Origin: Sarcocystis neurona
Taxonomy: Eukaryota > Apicomplexa > Conoidasida > Eucoccidiorida > Sarcocystidae
Reading direction: 5' to 3'
Assembly (NCBI GenBank): GCA_000727475.1
Contig: KL647319.1
Location: forward strand, 170,902 to 234,901
DNA length: 64,000 nucleotides
A program made the position numbers and the translations under genes. Every line of letters starts with the position of its first letter. Positions within the stretch are counted from its first letter, which is position 1. This document shows, in pieces, positions 14,001-25,560 of this stretch. The notes under the pieces are model-generated. The model had not been told where the DNA came from. It ran no database searches and worked only from the letters and a program-made list of their open reading frames with translations.

Positions 14001-17000
14001 CAGCAGCAACAGCAGCAGCAGTGGAAGGGAAACAGAAACAGATGACGACAATGCGGAGGAGGAAGTGCACGAACACGTGGTGGACGAAGGAGAGAGAAAC
14101 GCAGAGAAAAACGAAAGAAGACGTGGCGTCGCGTCGGTGATGGGCAGCACCACGAGCTCAAGAAAATGAAGCAGAAGAAGAGAAAAGAAAAAGGCAAGCG
14201 CCGAAGCGCGCAGCAGCGACGGTCGAGGACGAGGGGACACATGAAGAACAAACGGAGAGGGAGAAAGAACTTGCAGTTCCACCTGGTGGCGGTGTACCGA
14301 TCCTGGCAACAAGCCGAAGAGGAAACGCCATGCCGCGCACCACCGCAGCAGGAGAAACGATGTGGCAGAGAAGCGAGAGAAATACAGCGGCCGAAGAAAA
14401 CGTCAGGGCAGCAGCCGCAGCAGCAGAAAAACTGCAGCGGCAGCAGCACACGTGGGGGAGGAGGGGAAGGAGAAGAAGAAAAAGGATGCAGCAGACGCCG
14501 AGGCAGGTGCGTCAGCAGCATTAGCAGGAGGAAGCGCATCAGCACAGAAGACGACGAAAAGTGCAGCAGCAGCGCAAGAGCAGCGGAAGAGGTGCAGCAG
14601 CAGCGGGAGGCAGCGCAGCAGCAGGAGGAGGAAGCGCAGCAGCAGGAGGACGAAGCGCAGCAGCACACAAGGAGAAAAAGAGAAGCAGCAGGGCAACAGG
14701 AGTGGAAGAAAAGCGGCAGCGGCAGCAGGAAGCGCAGCAGGAGAAGGCGCAGCAGCAGAAAAGAGCAGCAGCTGCTGAGTACGATGAAAAGTTCTCCACG
14801 CTGCGAAGGGGAAGGCAAACGAACAAACAAACAGCGAAAGCAGGTCCCGGCGGGCAGTCTCATTTTCTCCTACATACACTTCCACATATACATATATACA
14901 GAGAGAGATAGATAGGTCTAGACAGGTACAGATATAGACAGACAGCTATAGCTAGACACATAGACAGAAGATAAATAGATGGACATAGACAGATAGATAT
15001 ACAGATAACATATACATATGGATGGATATACATAGATACAGATAGATACACGTACCCTCGTGTATACATACATATATGTATATATATAGGTGTGTACAGA
15101 GGAGAGAGGTGTGGTTTATTTGCATGCATGTGGGAAATGGTGAAACGAAACAAATACAGAGAAAATTGATTCAAAGAAGAGGTACGTGCAGGGGTATCGG
15201 GAAGGGCGACAGCATTTCTCAGAAGGGGTCACAGACCACCGAGACTGCAGCGAGGCAGGGAGAGAGACGAGAGTATTTATCTACGAAGAGAAGATGTACC
15301 ACCATAAAGAGACAGAAGAGAAGAAAATATCAATCAGAAGAAGAGGTACACACACAGAAAAGGAAGTATTAATCAGAAAAACACAGAATTACACACACAG
15401 ATAGACACAGAGTCAGAGAAAAGTACCAAAAGGAAAAGGAGAGCGCGGGAGAGAAGGAGACGGGGAAGAAAGTCCAAAGAAGATAAAGAGGGAGAGACGA
15501 AAAGGCCACTAAAAAAGACAGAGACGAAGACATCAGTAACAAGGGAAGACAGGGAAAGGAGACACATACACAAAGGAGACGCGGAGAGAGGGAGACAGGG
15601 AGACAGCAAGAAGAAGAGAGGGCCGAGGAGAGCAGAGGGAGACAAGAGGATGGACAGCAGCAAAGAGGAGGGACGTATCCACGACGAAGGGAGAGACCCC
15701 ACGCGAGAGAAGAAGAAATCACGGGGAAAGACTGCGAGACGAGACACGCTGCCACGAAGGTGAGAGAAGACCGCGGGGGGGAGACGGAGACAGGAGGCGA
15801 CGAAGAAGAAGGACGGAGACAGGAAGAGAAACTGCCGAGAAGATAGAGGAAGAGAAGACAGCAGCAGCACTAACAGCGAGCGGAAGAAGGGTCTCCGAAG
15901 AAAGCGAGAGAGAAAATACGCATGAAAAACCTCCCCCGAAAAGAACTCCCCCGAAAAGAGGTCCACACACAGAGAGAAGAAGAAGAACAGAAGGAGATGA
16001 AATGTCCTGCATTGATAGGAAGAGTCGGACGCAGAAAAACACTCGAAGAGCGCACCCCCCACACATCGCGGAGGTTCCTGCAGTTCGCCCCCTCCCCCCC
16101 TTTTAAAAGAGACAGGGAGACGTGTCTCGTCGCAGAGAGAGACCCACCGTCTGTCACACACGCGCATGCAACCAAAAAAAGGGGCTCTTCCCCCCTCTAA
16201 CTACTGCGCGAAACACACACAAGTGCGCGTATTGGAAGGAGAAGGCGGAGGACGAAAACGGGGGAAACGGAGCATCGGAATTCGGGGGGGAAGAGGAGGA
16301 CGAAGAAAAGGAGGACGCGTGGGGGGCGTGGGCTGGGGGAAGGGAGGTCCTTCTGTCCGAGCTTAGAAGGGACGCCCACACCTTTTTTTTACCACTGCTG
16401 CTATATCTCCTGGAAAGAGAAGCCGTGGGCTGCCACACACATATATAGAGAGGTCATATCTAGGTAGGTGTAAATATTCTACAAAGAGATAGAGAGAGAA
16501 AGACGCACAGATACATACACACATATGTGCAGAGAGAGCCCCACACACAAATCTACCACCCTCTACTCCCCACACACATATATATACGAACTGGCGTAGA
16601 TATAGACGCGATACATAGATGCATATAGGTGCACAGGGGGGGGACAGAAAGACGCAGAGACAGAAGAGAAAGAGATGCACGCAGGTATGTTCAACATATA
16701 TATATCCGAGGAGAAGAGATAGACGGAGAGAAATCTGCGGAGACATCTTCCGCGTATATATATACGTGTGTGTTGAGAGACACAAACGCTCGTCATAGAG
16801 GTGTTCAGCATGCATTTGGGGAGAAAAAAAAATAGAGAGACACGCAGAAATCTACGAAGATCTCTCCACTACATAGAGACGTCCACGCAGAGAAGAAAAG
16901 CCACCTGCAAATACTCATAACACACACACAGAGAGACGGGAAGACAGGAAGACAAAGAGAGAGAGAGAGAGAGAAACCTACCCACACCAATATGTGCATA

Positions 17001-18727
17001 TATATTCGAATCTGCCACGAACAGACTCACGTATATGTGGCGAGAGTGAAAGACAGGAAGAAGAGACAGAAAGAAATCTGCGCAGATATGTTGCCTGTAC
17101 ATAGAGAGAGGGACACGTCTCTCCCCGTAGATCTACGCAGGATACATATATATGCATGCATATGCGTATGTGTAGACCAGAAGAAGTACACGCACGCATT
17201 CAAAAGAGTAGGAACACATACACAAACTCATTCACTACACACAGGCGTATCCGACCATTTGCATGCAGAGATATATATGTGAAAATTTACGTTGCCGTAG
17301 CCAGGATAGAAATCCCCATGCACATGTATAGAGAGACGTGGGGGAGAGAAAGTCGTCGATGGGACAGATAACGAAGACGGGCAAACTTGTGCATTTGCGC
17401 TGCTTCGCATGGCCACAGAAGCGAAAGAGAGGCCTTCGGTCTTGCTAGGAAGAGGGCAGAAACGAAGACAAAAAAAAGTTCAGCAAGACGCGAAGAAGAA
17501 GTCTCCGTGGCTGCAGGTTCCCTCCTCTTGCAGGATCCCCCCTCTTGCAGTCCCCTGCCGGAGGAAACGGGTGGAGAATGTGCGAGGAGGAGGAGGTCTG
17601 CGCTTCCTCGCAAATGCCCTGCCCCTGCGAAGAAGAGCCTCTCCCTTCCACAGACATATATACACGGAGACGGCGGCCCGGCACCGCCGCAAGAAGAGAC
17701 ACGTGCTGTTTTTTCTGCCTGTTCCGTCCCCCTCCCTCGACGTCCCAATTGAGGAGACGCGCAGGCGGGACAGCATCATGGGGAGACACAAAAGCCGCCC
17801 TCTCCTTTCCCGCTGCTGCTTCTGAGACGGAGACGCGGCGCCCCGCCCGCGCAGGTGGCCACGAGACACGCGCAGCTGCAGCAGCCTCTGCACACGTCTC
17901 TTCTTCGAGGAGAGATGGGTGGTTTTATGTCCGCAGACATGCCCCTCCATTGGAGAGGGAAACTCTCCCTTTATAGTTCTGCCTCACTTCTGCCCTTCCC
18001 TTCTAACCACGAGGAAGTGTCCCTCCCCGTCTCCTCTTCATCTGCTCCTAATTTCTCCCCTTCTCTCCTCTTCAACCTCCTACACCCCACGAACGAGCGC
18101 CTTCCTCTCCTCCTCAGGAGGGCCGTCCTCTCCTCCTCAGGAGGGCCGTCCTCTCCTCCTCAGGAGGGCCGTCCTCTCCTCGTCAGCAGAGCCGTCCTCT
18201 CCTCCTTAAAAGGGCCTTCCTATCCTCCTTTTTTTCTCTTCTGCACTGTCCCCACTCTCTCGCAATACCCCTCCCTGTCTCTCCGTGTCTCCGTCTCTGT
18301 GTGTCTCCGTGTCTCTTCCCTCATTTGTCCCTCCCCATTTCTCGCGTTTCCCTCGCCCCCTTCCCCTCTCTGTCTCTGCCTCTCTTCTCTTCCGAACTGT
18401 TCTCCTCTCCTCTCCTCTTCTCTTCTCTTTTCTCTTTTCGCTTTTCTGCTGCGTTTGCTGCACCACCGCGTTGACGCCCTTTCCTCTTCTTACGTTCATC
18501 TTCGAGAGAATCGTCGCTCCATCGTTCGTCACCGTAATTTGCCCGTCCGGACTGACGATGACTTTGTCCATCCCCTTCGGCCCGAGGGAAGAGCGCAGGG
18601 TGTCGGCTACCGCGCATGCGGCGAGAATATTTGCCCGGTGGGCCGCCTGGCCCTGCAGCCGCTGCTTCTGCTGCTGCTCCCGGACGATCAGGAACGGGTT
18701 CCCGAACTCGTCTGTTGCAATATTCAT
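1565..18727 (-). CDS. CCT5: T-complex protein 1 subunit epsilon (CCT5), complete, 8 exons
   Basis: Subunit of the cytosolic CCT/TRiC chaperonin, an ATP-driven double ring that folds actin, tubulin and other proteins. Exons in transcript order: 18727-18494, 13973-13729, 12911-12776, 11751-11485, 6882-6654, 5917-5553, 3870-3793, 1618-1565. All phases agree and the joined frame encodes 535 aa, against 541 in human CCT5. Visible group II chaperonin signatures are [12 protein letters not shown] (residues 44-55), GDGTTG (99-104), [15 protein letters not shown], the epsilon-typical [14 protein letters not shown], the catalytic-type Asp in MHDALCV (Asp400), and GGGGAAEL (416-423). The C-terminus is [15 protein letters not shown]. 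The ATG at 18727 gives [12 protein letters not shown], matching the family N-terminus. Seven introns of 0.7-4.6 kb are almost wholly low-complexity. The donor of exon 2 (gttgta) is weak, but it is the one that restores frame and similarity. Confidence 0.96.
1735..2215. repeat. CAG triplet tract in CCT5 intron 7
   Basis: Dense imperfect CAG/GCA triplets on the plus strand, open in several frames on both strands, giving spurious 100-200 codon frames. It lies in the last intron of CCT5, so the transcript carries CTG. Confidence 0.9.
3180..3800. repeat. purine-rich (AGAAGG)n tract
   Basis: Plus strand almost purely A/G with AGGAGAAG-type units, followed at 3871-3988 by CAG triplets that run into the acceptor of CCT5 exon 7. 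No gene is seen here apart from that exon. Confidence 0.8.
3793..3870 (-). CDS. CCT5: CCT5 exon 7
   Basis: Small 26-codon exon, [17 protein letters not shown] to ILLAAQ, matching the family segment GTNDM...LATQ. It starts directly after a CTG repeat whose last triplet is the cag acceptor. Donor gtgagg. Confidence 0.92.
4440..5260. repeat. TATA/TATG/GA microsatellite cluster in CCT5 intron 6
   Basis: Runs of TA (about 4461-4485 and 5036-5062), GA (about 5062-5083) and ACATATAT-type units. No coding signal. Confidence 0.85.
5404..5470. repeat. 16-bp tandem repeat (CCCTGTCTCCCCGTCT)
   Basis: About four copies of a 16-bp pyrimidine unit next to the end of CCT5 exon 6, within a larger C/T-rich stretch (5290-5545). 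Confidence 0.8.
5553..5917 (-). CDS. CCT5: CCT5 exon 6
   Basis: Codes the return to the intermediate and equatorial domains: [14 protein letters not shown] with the catalytic-type Asp, [28 protein letters not shown] and GLDCMQK. Donor gtgagg. This is the longest conserved block of the gene. Confidence 0.95.
6290..6600. repeat. TATG/TACATA microsatellites
   Basis: Repeated ATGTATATGT-type units in CCT5 intron 5, just downstream of exon 5. Nothing else is seen. Confidence 0.75.
6654..6882 (-). CDS. CCT5: CCT5 exon 5
   Basis: Apical-domain exon containing [35 protein letters not shown] and [10 protein letters not shown]. It ends one base into a codon at the donor gtacgt. Confidence 0.95.
7000..8290. 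repeat. purine-rich GAGA/GACGG tracts
   Basis: Intron 4 of CCT5. G/A-rich on the plus strand, with short GAGACGG and GAAGAGG units, one CAG run near 8008 and a TATG stretch near 7330-7420. The open frames here have no protein-like features. Confidence 0.7.
8945..9545. repeat. GATA satellite array
   Basis: About 600 bp of imperfect GATAGATATA units. The complementary strand reads as a Tyr/Ile/Leu/Ser-rich open frame of about 240 codons, which is a product of the repeat. Confidence 0.92.
9595..10290. repeat. TATG satellite with ATATCCCCTC units
   Basis: ATGTATATAC-type repeats. Near 10195, 10231 and 10259 the word atatcccctc recurs about every 28-36 bp between TATA runs. Confidence 0.75.
10540..11175. 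repeat. GAGACAG minisatellite in CCT5 intron 4
   Basis: Purine-rich plus strand with many GGGAGACAGAGA-type units. Near 11041-11066 and 11157-11176 the same GAGAGAAGAACATATGGGCAG segment recurs. Long open frames on both strands reflect lack of stops, not coding. Confidence 0.85.
11485..11751 (-). CDS. CCT5: CCT5 exon 4
   Basis: Eighty-nine codons from [19 protein letters not shown] to VKEAGANV, including KEFSHSQM and [19 protein letters not shown], hallmarks of the epsilon apical domain. The acceptor is ttttctttcaag, preceded by a CTG run; the donor is gtaagt. Confidence 0.95.
12000..12450. repeat. degenerate 100-120 bp repeat in CCT5 intron 3
   Basis: A core like ggtagacaccgatatatgta is found near 12018, 12119, 12228, 12353 and 12435, separated by GAGA and TATA tracts. 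Copies are diverged. Confidence 0.7.
12776..12911 (-). CDS. CCT5: CCT5 exon 3
   Basis: Codes [20 protein letters not shown] and then [19 protein letters not shown], the start of the intermediate domain. The acceptor is a CTG run, then cctttttcttgtag. The donor is gtaaga. No open frame of notable length marks this exon; it was found by similarity and phase. Confidence 0.9.
12915..13385. repeat. CAG triplet tract in CCT5 intron 2
   Basis: CAG/GCA on the plus strand, CTG in the CCT5 transcript, leading into the acceptor of exon 3. Confidence 0.9.
13729..13973 (-). CDS. CCT5: CCT5 exon 2
   Basis: Begins with [12 protein letters not shown] after a ttttccag acceptor and carries [15 protein letters not shown], the ATP-site motif. 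It ends two bases into a codon at the donor gttgta. That donor is non-consensus, but it alone lets the protein continue as [12 protein letters not shown], in line with the family pattern. Confidence 0.88.
13995..14775. repeat. CAG triplet tract at the 3' end of CCT5 intron 1
   Basis: Imperfect CAG triplets on the plus strand just upstream, in gene orientation, of CCT5 exon 2. Six overlapping frames are open here, as expected of a triplet repeat. Confidence 0.9.
14880..17400. repeat. purine-rich and TATA/CACA satellites in CCT5 intron 1
   Basis: A mosaic of GATA (14905-15050), purine-rich GAGAAG (15405-15870) and TATATACGT runs. No exon of CCT5 is missing that could lie here. I see no other gene. 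Confidence 0.7.
18100..18230. repeat. 23-bp tandem repeat (caggagggccgtcctctcctcct)
   Basis: Exact 23-bp spacing of caggagggccgtcc at 18115, 18138 and 18161, followed by two or three degenerate copies to about 18225. It lies in CCT5 intron 1. Confidence 0.85.
18494..18727 (-). CDS. CCT5: CCT5 exon 1
   Basis: Codes residues 1-78, starting at ATG 18727-18725 and ending at LSKMN before the donor gtaaga. It holds the N-terminal equatorial domain, with the phosphate-binding SLGPKGMDK and the [10 protein letters not shown] block typical of CCT subunits. The frame stays open for about 35 codons upstream of the ATG, but that sequence is unlike the family. Confidence 0.95.
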
Positions 18728-19139
18728 CTGCCGCGAACAGCACCACGGAATCACACACATATATACACAACAGAAAATATCCACACACACACACGCACAT
18801 ATACAGGTACAGAGGGGGAAAGATATGTACACGGCTCAATATAGGCGTGTATATATACAGAGAGAGATGTATACTTGTCTGCGCAGATAAATGTGCGCGT
18901 AGGTCTGGCCATGTCTATATGTATGTATGTAGGGGAAGACACGTATATCTGTGGGTATAGACGTATATAGAGATGGTGGGGGTGTTGGTACACAGGTAAA
19001 TACGTGGGCAGATATATGCGCGGAACTCGACGTGTACCTCTCTCCGTTTCTCTCTCTGTCCCTGTCTCTTCCTAAATATATGTGGACTTCTCCGCCAAAG
19101 TCGCCTTCTGGGAGCACAGAGGGCAGAACGTGGGCCGCC

Positions 19140-19345
19140 AGAGCGCAAGAAAAGCGGAGGCAGCGGCAGCAGCAACGACAGCAGCAGCGGAGGGAACGAC
19201 AGGCGCAGCCAAAACAGCAGCAGCAGGGAAGCAGCAGCAGCAGCGAAAAGACCAGGAGCAGCGAAAAGAGCAGCAGCGGCAGCAAAAAGAGCAGCAGCAC
19301 TCAAAAGAGCAGCAGCAGCCAAAAGAACAGCAGCAGCAGCAGTCA
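19140..19345. repeat. CAG triplet tract upstream of CCT5
   Basis: Imperfect CAG/AGCAGC run beside the candidate exon at 19347. Confidence 0.88.
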
Positions 19346-19346
19346 C

Positions 19347-19475
19347 CTGCCCGTGCGCACGTGTCCGCGTTCAGAAAGTTGCTGCGAAACTGAGATTTCA
19401 TGTACACGTGTTCCCCACAGAATGTATGGGTGAATTTCTTCAGCGATGTGCACCGGGGGAAATACGGTGCTGAGC
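19347..19475 (-). CDS. candidate orphan exon upstream of CCT5
   Basis: Minus-strand segment coding a protein-like stretch containing KKFTHTFCGEHVYMKSQF and RSNFLNADTCARA, between a possible gtccag acceptor and a gtgact donor. A second possible exon begins at 19107 after gctcccag and continues in phase as EGDFGGEVHIYL. Neither is recognised. The plus strand also reads plausibly here after a ccccacag acceptor (NVWVNFFSDVHRG), so strand and reality are uncertain. Confidence 0.22.
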
Positions 19476-20510
19476 CTGGACGGACCTCGGGGAGGCTCAG
19501 GAATGCGGGGAGAGGAGGAGAAAGACACAGAGAAACACGGAGAGAGAAAGACAGAGGGAGAGGCCGACTTGTGGCGACTTTCTCCTCCTAAGCATTCAGA
19601 CGAGGTCGTGACAACGGGGCGCACAAAGTTGCAGAAATTTGCGCATGAATAGCAGAGATCAGCGGGGACGGGGGGAAGCGAGTGCGGTGCAGGAAAGGGA
19701 TATAATTACCTTGGCGACTTCTCTTCGAAGAAAACGGGAGTCCTACGTCGTCAATAGGAGGAATAAGAAGAAGAGAAAATTAAAAGGAGAAGAAAAGGAG
19801 AAGAAAAGAAGAGAAGAAGCACCCAGAAAGACTCTGTGTGTATGTGTGTGTGTGTGTGTACGGGCGGGGTCGCACGGGGCCGCAGCGGCTCCGCTGCTAC
19901 CGCTGATTCCCCTGGTAAGCGCAGCACCCGTGTAACTTTTTATTTTCCCTTTTTCTCCCACGTCCCAGCCTCTCTGCACAAGTGCATGGTGGTCTTGCTA
20001 CTGTCGCCGTTGTTGGTGCTGCCGTTGCTCGTGCTGCGCGGGAGGAGGGGAGGGGGCTGCAGTACCAGCAGCAGCAGTGGGACGAGACGCAGCGAGAGAC
20101 AAGCAACAGCAGCACCAGCCGAAGGCCCAGAGAAGGGAAAAAGAAGGAATAGTGCGAGTGCGTTGCGTCCCGTGTTACTGCTGTTGCTGCCGGGGATGCT
20201 GCTGCTGCGCTGGCGGCCGCGGGAGAAATGGCCGCGCGGCTGGGCGGGCTTCCCGCTCTCGCTGTTGCCGTTCACAGCAAAGAAGAAGGGAAAATTTCGC
20301 GGGGAAAGGGACGCAGAGACGAGTGCGGTACAGCAGAAAGAGAGAGAAAAGGAGATGGGGGGTCTCAGTGCCAAGAAAACGCTGCCTCTTGCGTTGTCCG
20401 GCGTGCATGCGGTCACACACTGCAACGGCCACAGCAGCAGAGAGAGAGAGAGGTTTGTTGTTGCAGAGGTCGGTAGATCGCCGGAACGGGAGAAGCATAC
20501 GGCAGAATAA

Positions 20511-20603
20511 ATGCAGCAGCGAGACGAATTAGCAGGTGCAGTGCTAACAGAAAGATTTGCCGAGGAACAGGGCGGCTCTTCTACAACAAGTACTATCATA
20601 CAG
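20511..20603 (+). CDS. candidate first exon, unknown protein
   Basis: A true ATG opens a 31-codon non-repetitive frame (MQQRDELAGAVLTERFAEEQ...) ending at STIIQ before a good donor gtaaac. No partner exon was found, only triplet repeat downstream. Could be chance. Confidence 0.15.
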
Positions 20604-20719
20604 GTAAACAGGTACTCTCTAAATACTCCTGCGCACTGTAGCGGCACTACCACCACCCCTCCGCTGCTCTCTACCGTTCCTGCTGCTGCTGCTGCCGACC
20701 CCCTCCCCCGTTGGCCAGC

Positions 20720-21510
20720 AGCACCAGCAGCTCGGGGGCCGCGCAGCAGCAGCAGCACCACGGCGGGTGCAGCAGTAGCGGAAGGAAGGGGAGGACGAAC
20801 GGGCAGCAACAGCAACAGCACGTCGCCTGCGGAAGAAGAAGCGCAGAACAAGACACACGTGCAACAACAGCAGCAGCGGTTTAGCGCGAATGATGGCGCG
20901 CACGGGAAATGCGAACGTGGAGGAGCAGCAGCAGCAGCAGCACGGCAGCACACAGAGTTGTTCCTCACGTCGGGCTGCTCTTCCTGCTGCTCCTTTCGTA
21001 CTCCGCTGTCGATGCGAGCAGAGAAGAGAGCGAGCCACTGCTGCCACTCCTCTGCCTCCTCTTCTTGCTGTGTGCGCTGTGCAACTGCTGCCGCTGCTGC
21101 GAGCCGTCCCGTTCACTGGTGCTGTTGCTTATTCTCGTCTGCTGCTGCTGCTGCTGCACCCGTGCTGTCCATGCTCCGGCTCCTGCTGCTGCTTCTCCTC
21201 CTACAAACACTGCGGGTGTTGTTCCTGGTCGTCCTGCAGCTGCGCTTGCTGCTGCTGCACGGCTGCTGCCTTCTGTGAAGAATCGTACTGCTGTTGCTAG
21301 TCGGGCCGTCACCAGTCCTCCCTTGGTGGTGCGGCGGCTTTCCTTCTATGAAGCAGCAGCTGCTTCGCCAGTGCTGTACCAGCAGCAGCAACCTTCGTCT
21401 TCGTGCTGAGGAAGGGAAGTGTAGCAGGTGTGCGCAACAGCCGCAGCACCAAAAGGAGGAGATGCCTCCCTCGTAGCCGCGGCAGCAGCACAGAGGAGAA
21501 GGTGTGTCTG
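20720..21510. repeat. CAG block flipping to CTG block
   Basis: CAG-rich on the plus strand to about 20945, then CTG-rich from about 20980 to 21300, then CAG again near 21353-21505. Open frames are Ser/Cys/Leu/Ala-rich and appear repeat-derived. Confidence 0.85.
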
Positions 21511-21529
21511 TGAAGGCAGCAAAAAATCT

Positions 21530-24500
21530 TAGGAACGTACTTCTTGCTGCTGGAGACAGCAGTTGTCGTTGCTTCACTTCTCTCGCACGTCTCTCGGGAT
21601 GTGACGCTTCACGCAGAGACACGTAGAGGTGGCAAGATGTCTACCTACCCCTCCACGTACACACACACACACACACACACATTGCGGGGGAAGTATAGAA
21701 AGCAGATGCAGATAGTCGTAATATTGCACCGTACAGAAAGGATACACAATTTTCTCTCTGTGTGTATGCTTCTACTTTTCATCGAAGAGTTGCATGTACA
21801 CACACAAGTATACAGGGAGACCCGCTTTTAGAATCTCGAGGGAATACACGGAGGGGCGTGTGCATGTACGTGGTTACACGTTCCTTCGGTAATTAAATAT
21901 TAATAAGATATGCAGATGAATACGCGTGTGTACACCCACTTCCACGAGACCGAGCAAGCAGCGTGCAATGATGCGGAAGCCGCAGGACCTGCCGGCGAGA
22001 AAATTACCCAACGCGTCGGACAAACACTACTCACACATACACGTATGTGTACATATGTGTATACATACGGATTTTTAGTAACCAAATATACCTACACGTT
22101 TCTTATGATGCGGAAACACATCTTCAGATTTGTTCGCTATACGAGCGTATCGGTGTACTACGCTGCACGTCTATCTACAAAGATGTGCTAGACGAGTATA
22201 TCCGTACGTACGCTCTACATGCATATACTCATACGTACACGTAGAGAGGACTCGCGCGCCGTGTACGTGTATCTGCATCCAAGAAGACTGCTGAGAAATT
22301 CATGTGTGTATATGGAGAGGACGACATCTCTTATCGGTGACACATGAAAATATACAGGGTAAACGAAACCCACGCATAGGGGAAGCCAAAGGGGAGAGGG
22401 AGATGAGATACGGACACGCTGTGCTTGAAAGAGGAAGATCCACGTATGCCAAGGTGCTACACATCGTTGATGTGTGCATTTAGTGACTTACTAACTACAA
22501 ATATATTTTTGTATGTGTGTGTGCGGAGCTACGGCCCTTCCAACATACACGCAGATGTATGCATATATATATCAAGAAACAGTATACCACGTATCTGCAC
22601 AGCGAGCCAAGGGGTGCTATTTACTGACGTACATGAGTAGATCTGCTGGGGGTCTCGAACGTGAAATCAACGGACATACGGATATATGGATCTTCTACAC
22701 ATCAAATGTATATATATATACACATCTATATATCCACACGTGTGCGTGTGGATATAAGACAGTCAGAACACTTTTCAGTTACCTACGTGTAAGATGAAGA
22801 TACAACATTATGAAGAGACTAATACGTATCTGCGTAGGTGCCACCCTATGGGTACACGTGTGTAGCTGTGTGTGAAATATGTATGTATACACCTGTGTAG
22901 GTGTGTGTGAAATACGTGTGTGCAGGGAACGCAGCATATACGCCATTGTCTATGTATGTCGCCTTTCGTTTGCGGAATTGGTTACCGAAAGGCTAGACAT
23001 TATACGTACGATACTTGAAAACGCCTCCTCGATTGCTTCGAGCTTGTCTAAAACTAAGCCGCCTCAATATATATATATGTATGCACACACTGCGGCATAA
23101 TCGTATACGCGTATAACAGTCGCACAAACAAATACAGGAGTGGGCATACCGGCACCTACGATCTGCTTCTTGCGCTGCTTGAGTCGCACAGATGGCTTCG
23201 CGTGAGAAAGACTTAGACAAAAACTAGAACAGCAAGTTCGCGTACACCAGAGAAACCGGTGATCCGCATTTACTGGCTGGCTCCTCCTCCATAAAAGTCT
23301 GTCAACTTTGTGGAGATTTATACAAGTACTCCCATGAGGGACATGCGTGGAAGAGGAGATCCAGGCATACAGGTGGAAGGGTAGTTACTGTCAGGTAGTC
23401 CCTTCTTCGAGTTAACCGAGATGCGAGAAATAACTCTGCCTCTTCTTTGTTTGCTAATAGTCACTGAAATCTCGACTAAATTTCCTTCTTTTGAAGGTGC
23501 AGCTCGACACGTAAGTCGCTTTTCTCTTGGTGCTGCAGTTTCTGTAGAGCTCGCTCCTTCTGGATTTCCCACGCGTGTAAAGAATGGCTTTCTTTCCTGC
23601 GTTTCACTCCATCCTCTTAAACCGTTGTGGTCCACACAAATACACCGGTACCTAGAACCGAAGCAAAAAGAAACGGACACACGTTCCCTCGCCTCCCTGT
23701 GTGCGAAAATGTAGGTTTTCCTTCATGCTTGTTGACAATCTCCAAGAAGGTTTTCCATGTGGGACGTCCCTCCTGCTTGAGGTTGCCTTTCTTATTCTTG
23801 TTGCACTTACAGCACACAGTGTCGCTCGGGCAAGAAAATTCCCTGGACTACACGCCTCGCGCTGCCAATTTGGAAACTAGGAAGCACCCAAGTACCTACC
23901 GTTCGGCTTTCTGGGGGGGCGTCGGACAACCCGTAGCAAGTGTGGCTCAACACACGTATGGGCGTGAGTGTTTTTCTTCATTCATAGCGTAAAAAACGGT
24001 GGAACCACAGAAACTTCCTCAAGATGCCCACTATGTCTCTCCATCCAGTTACACCTAAGTCTATCTATAATAGAGTGAGAGAGAAGGACCGGAAGAAAGA
24101 GCGAGTGAAAAGTAGTGATATGCATACGGACATACACAAGCCAGCAAACGGACGAATACAAAATCATGTCCGCACACACACGCTCACAAACAAAACCGTC
24201 TGCTCGAAGAAATGCAGACAAGATTCGAAAACACCGTCATGGCGATACCGGTTGTGCGAGAGACAAACTACGGCAAAGGATCGGGACCAGGTAATGCTTC
24301 GACTCCGGAAATTTGGCTTTTTCACGGTCGTCTCTTCATGTAAGGACGTACCTCTAGGAGTCCGTCGACTGTCATTTACTTGTTAGCAATATATGGACTA
24401 ACGGTTGTGCTGCGAAGACTGAACTACGCACGTAGGTGTTGCGCTTAGGTATGTGTTCATGTATATACCCCTGTTGGACTCATTTTTTTAAAGCGTTGAA

Positions 24501-25560
24501 AATGCCCTCTTTGGTTTTTGTTTTTTCTGCGGATAGTGCGCAGAGAATTGTATTGTTCAGAAATGGACGTAAACACGGGCGACTTCTGTTGTGAGAGAAA
24601 AAAAAAGCACAAGGAAGCAGGTATGCACACGTAAATATCAGCAAATCTGGACGGGAGAGTTTATCTCTTGATAAGTAGTCGATCTCGCTTCTTTCTTCCC
24701 TCCTCTAGCTTTCTCCAGAGACAGTTGATCTTGCCTCTGTGTTCGTCCGTCTACCTTCTTCTACTCTCTTCATGAAGCTCGCAATGGAGTATTCTTCTAC
24801 TGGGGTTACACATAAGCACACGTCAATTTCGGGTTTATAACATTAGCATACACATGCATATGTACATATACATACACATAGATAGGTAGATACATGTGGA
24901 GGAAGAGATATACATGGAGATAGGCATGCGTTTGTACCACTTTTATAGGGCTCTCTTACCAGCACATGCTAGCGTGGTATATACATATACAAGTGTATTT
25001 TTTGGGTTTGTGGTGTAAGCGGACAGATGCATAGGTATATGTCCGTTTGTACTGTAGGAGGACAGACGCGTAGGTACATATGTATATATGACAATCTACA
25101 TATAGAGAAAGAGATAGACAGATGAATACATTTCTAGGCACATGTTAATTCCACAAGAGATAGACAGATAAATACATACATACACAGACATTTGTCATAT
25201 TAGCGTATGTGTACACGCGGTACATATGTATACAAATGTATCTTTAAGTATGCTAGAAACATACGTATATACATATATATGAAAGGGCAACATTTATATT
25301 ACAACTCATCAGGCGCGAGGGGCGAGTCACCTACCAGGAGCAAGAACGGATACACAATGCGCAGTCTACGACGTTCTAATTATCGTTAAAGCGGATGGTG
25401 TTGCTACGCAGTCGATGAGACGCTGGAAGTTGTTAGAGTAGCTGGTGCGCTACAAAATTCTTAAATTTATCCTTTCCCCGTCGAAATTAGATGTGTCCCT
25501 ACCCTTGTCTTGTTCAGATCACTCGTAAGTGAAGTATGCTCGCGTAGCGAACTTTTCTCT
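21530..25560. other. repeat-poor island, no convincing gene
   Basis: Mixed-composition sequence with only short frames. There is a (CA)10 at 21661-21682 and TATG patches near 22030, 22700 and 24850-25280. One short protein-like stretch (FAELVTERLDIIRTILENAS, about 22970-23040, plus) is amphipathic but has no clear start or splice context. I assign no gene. Confidence 0.5.
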
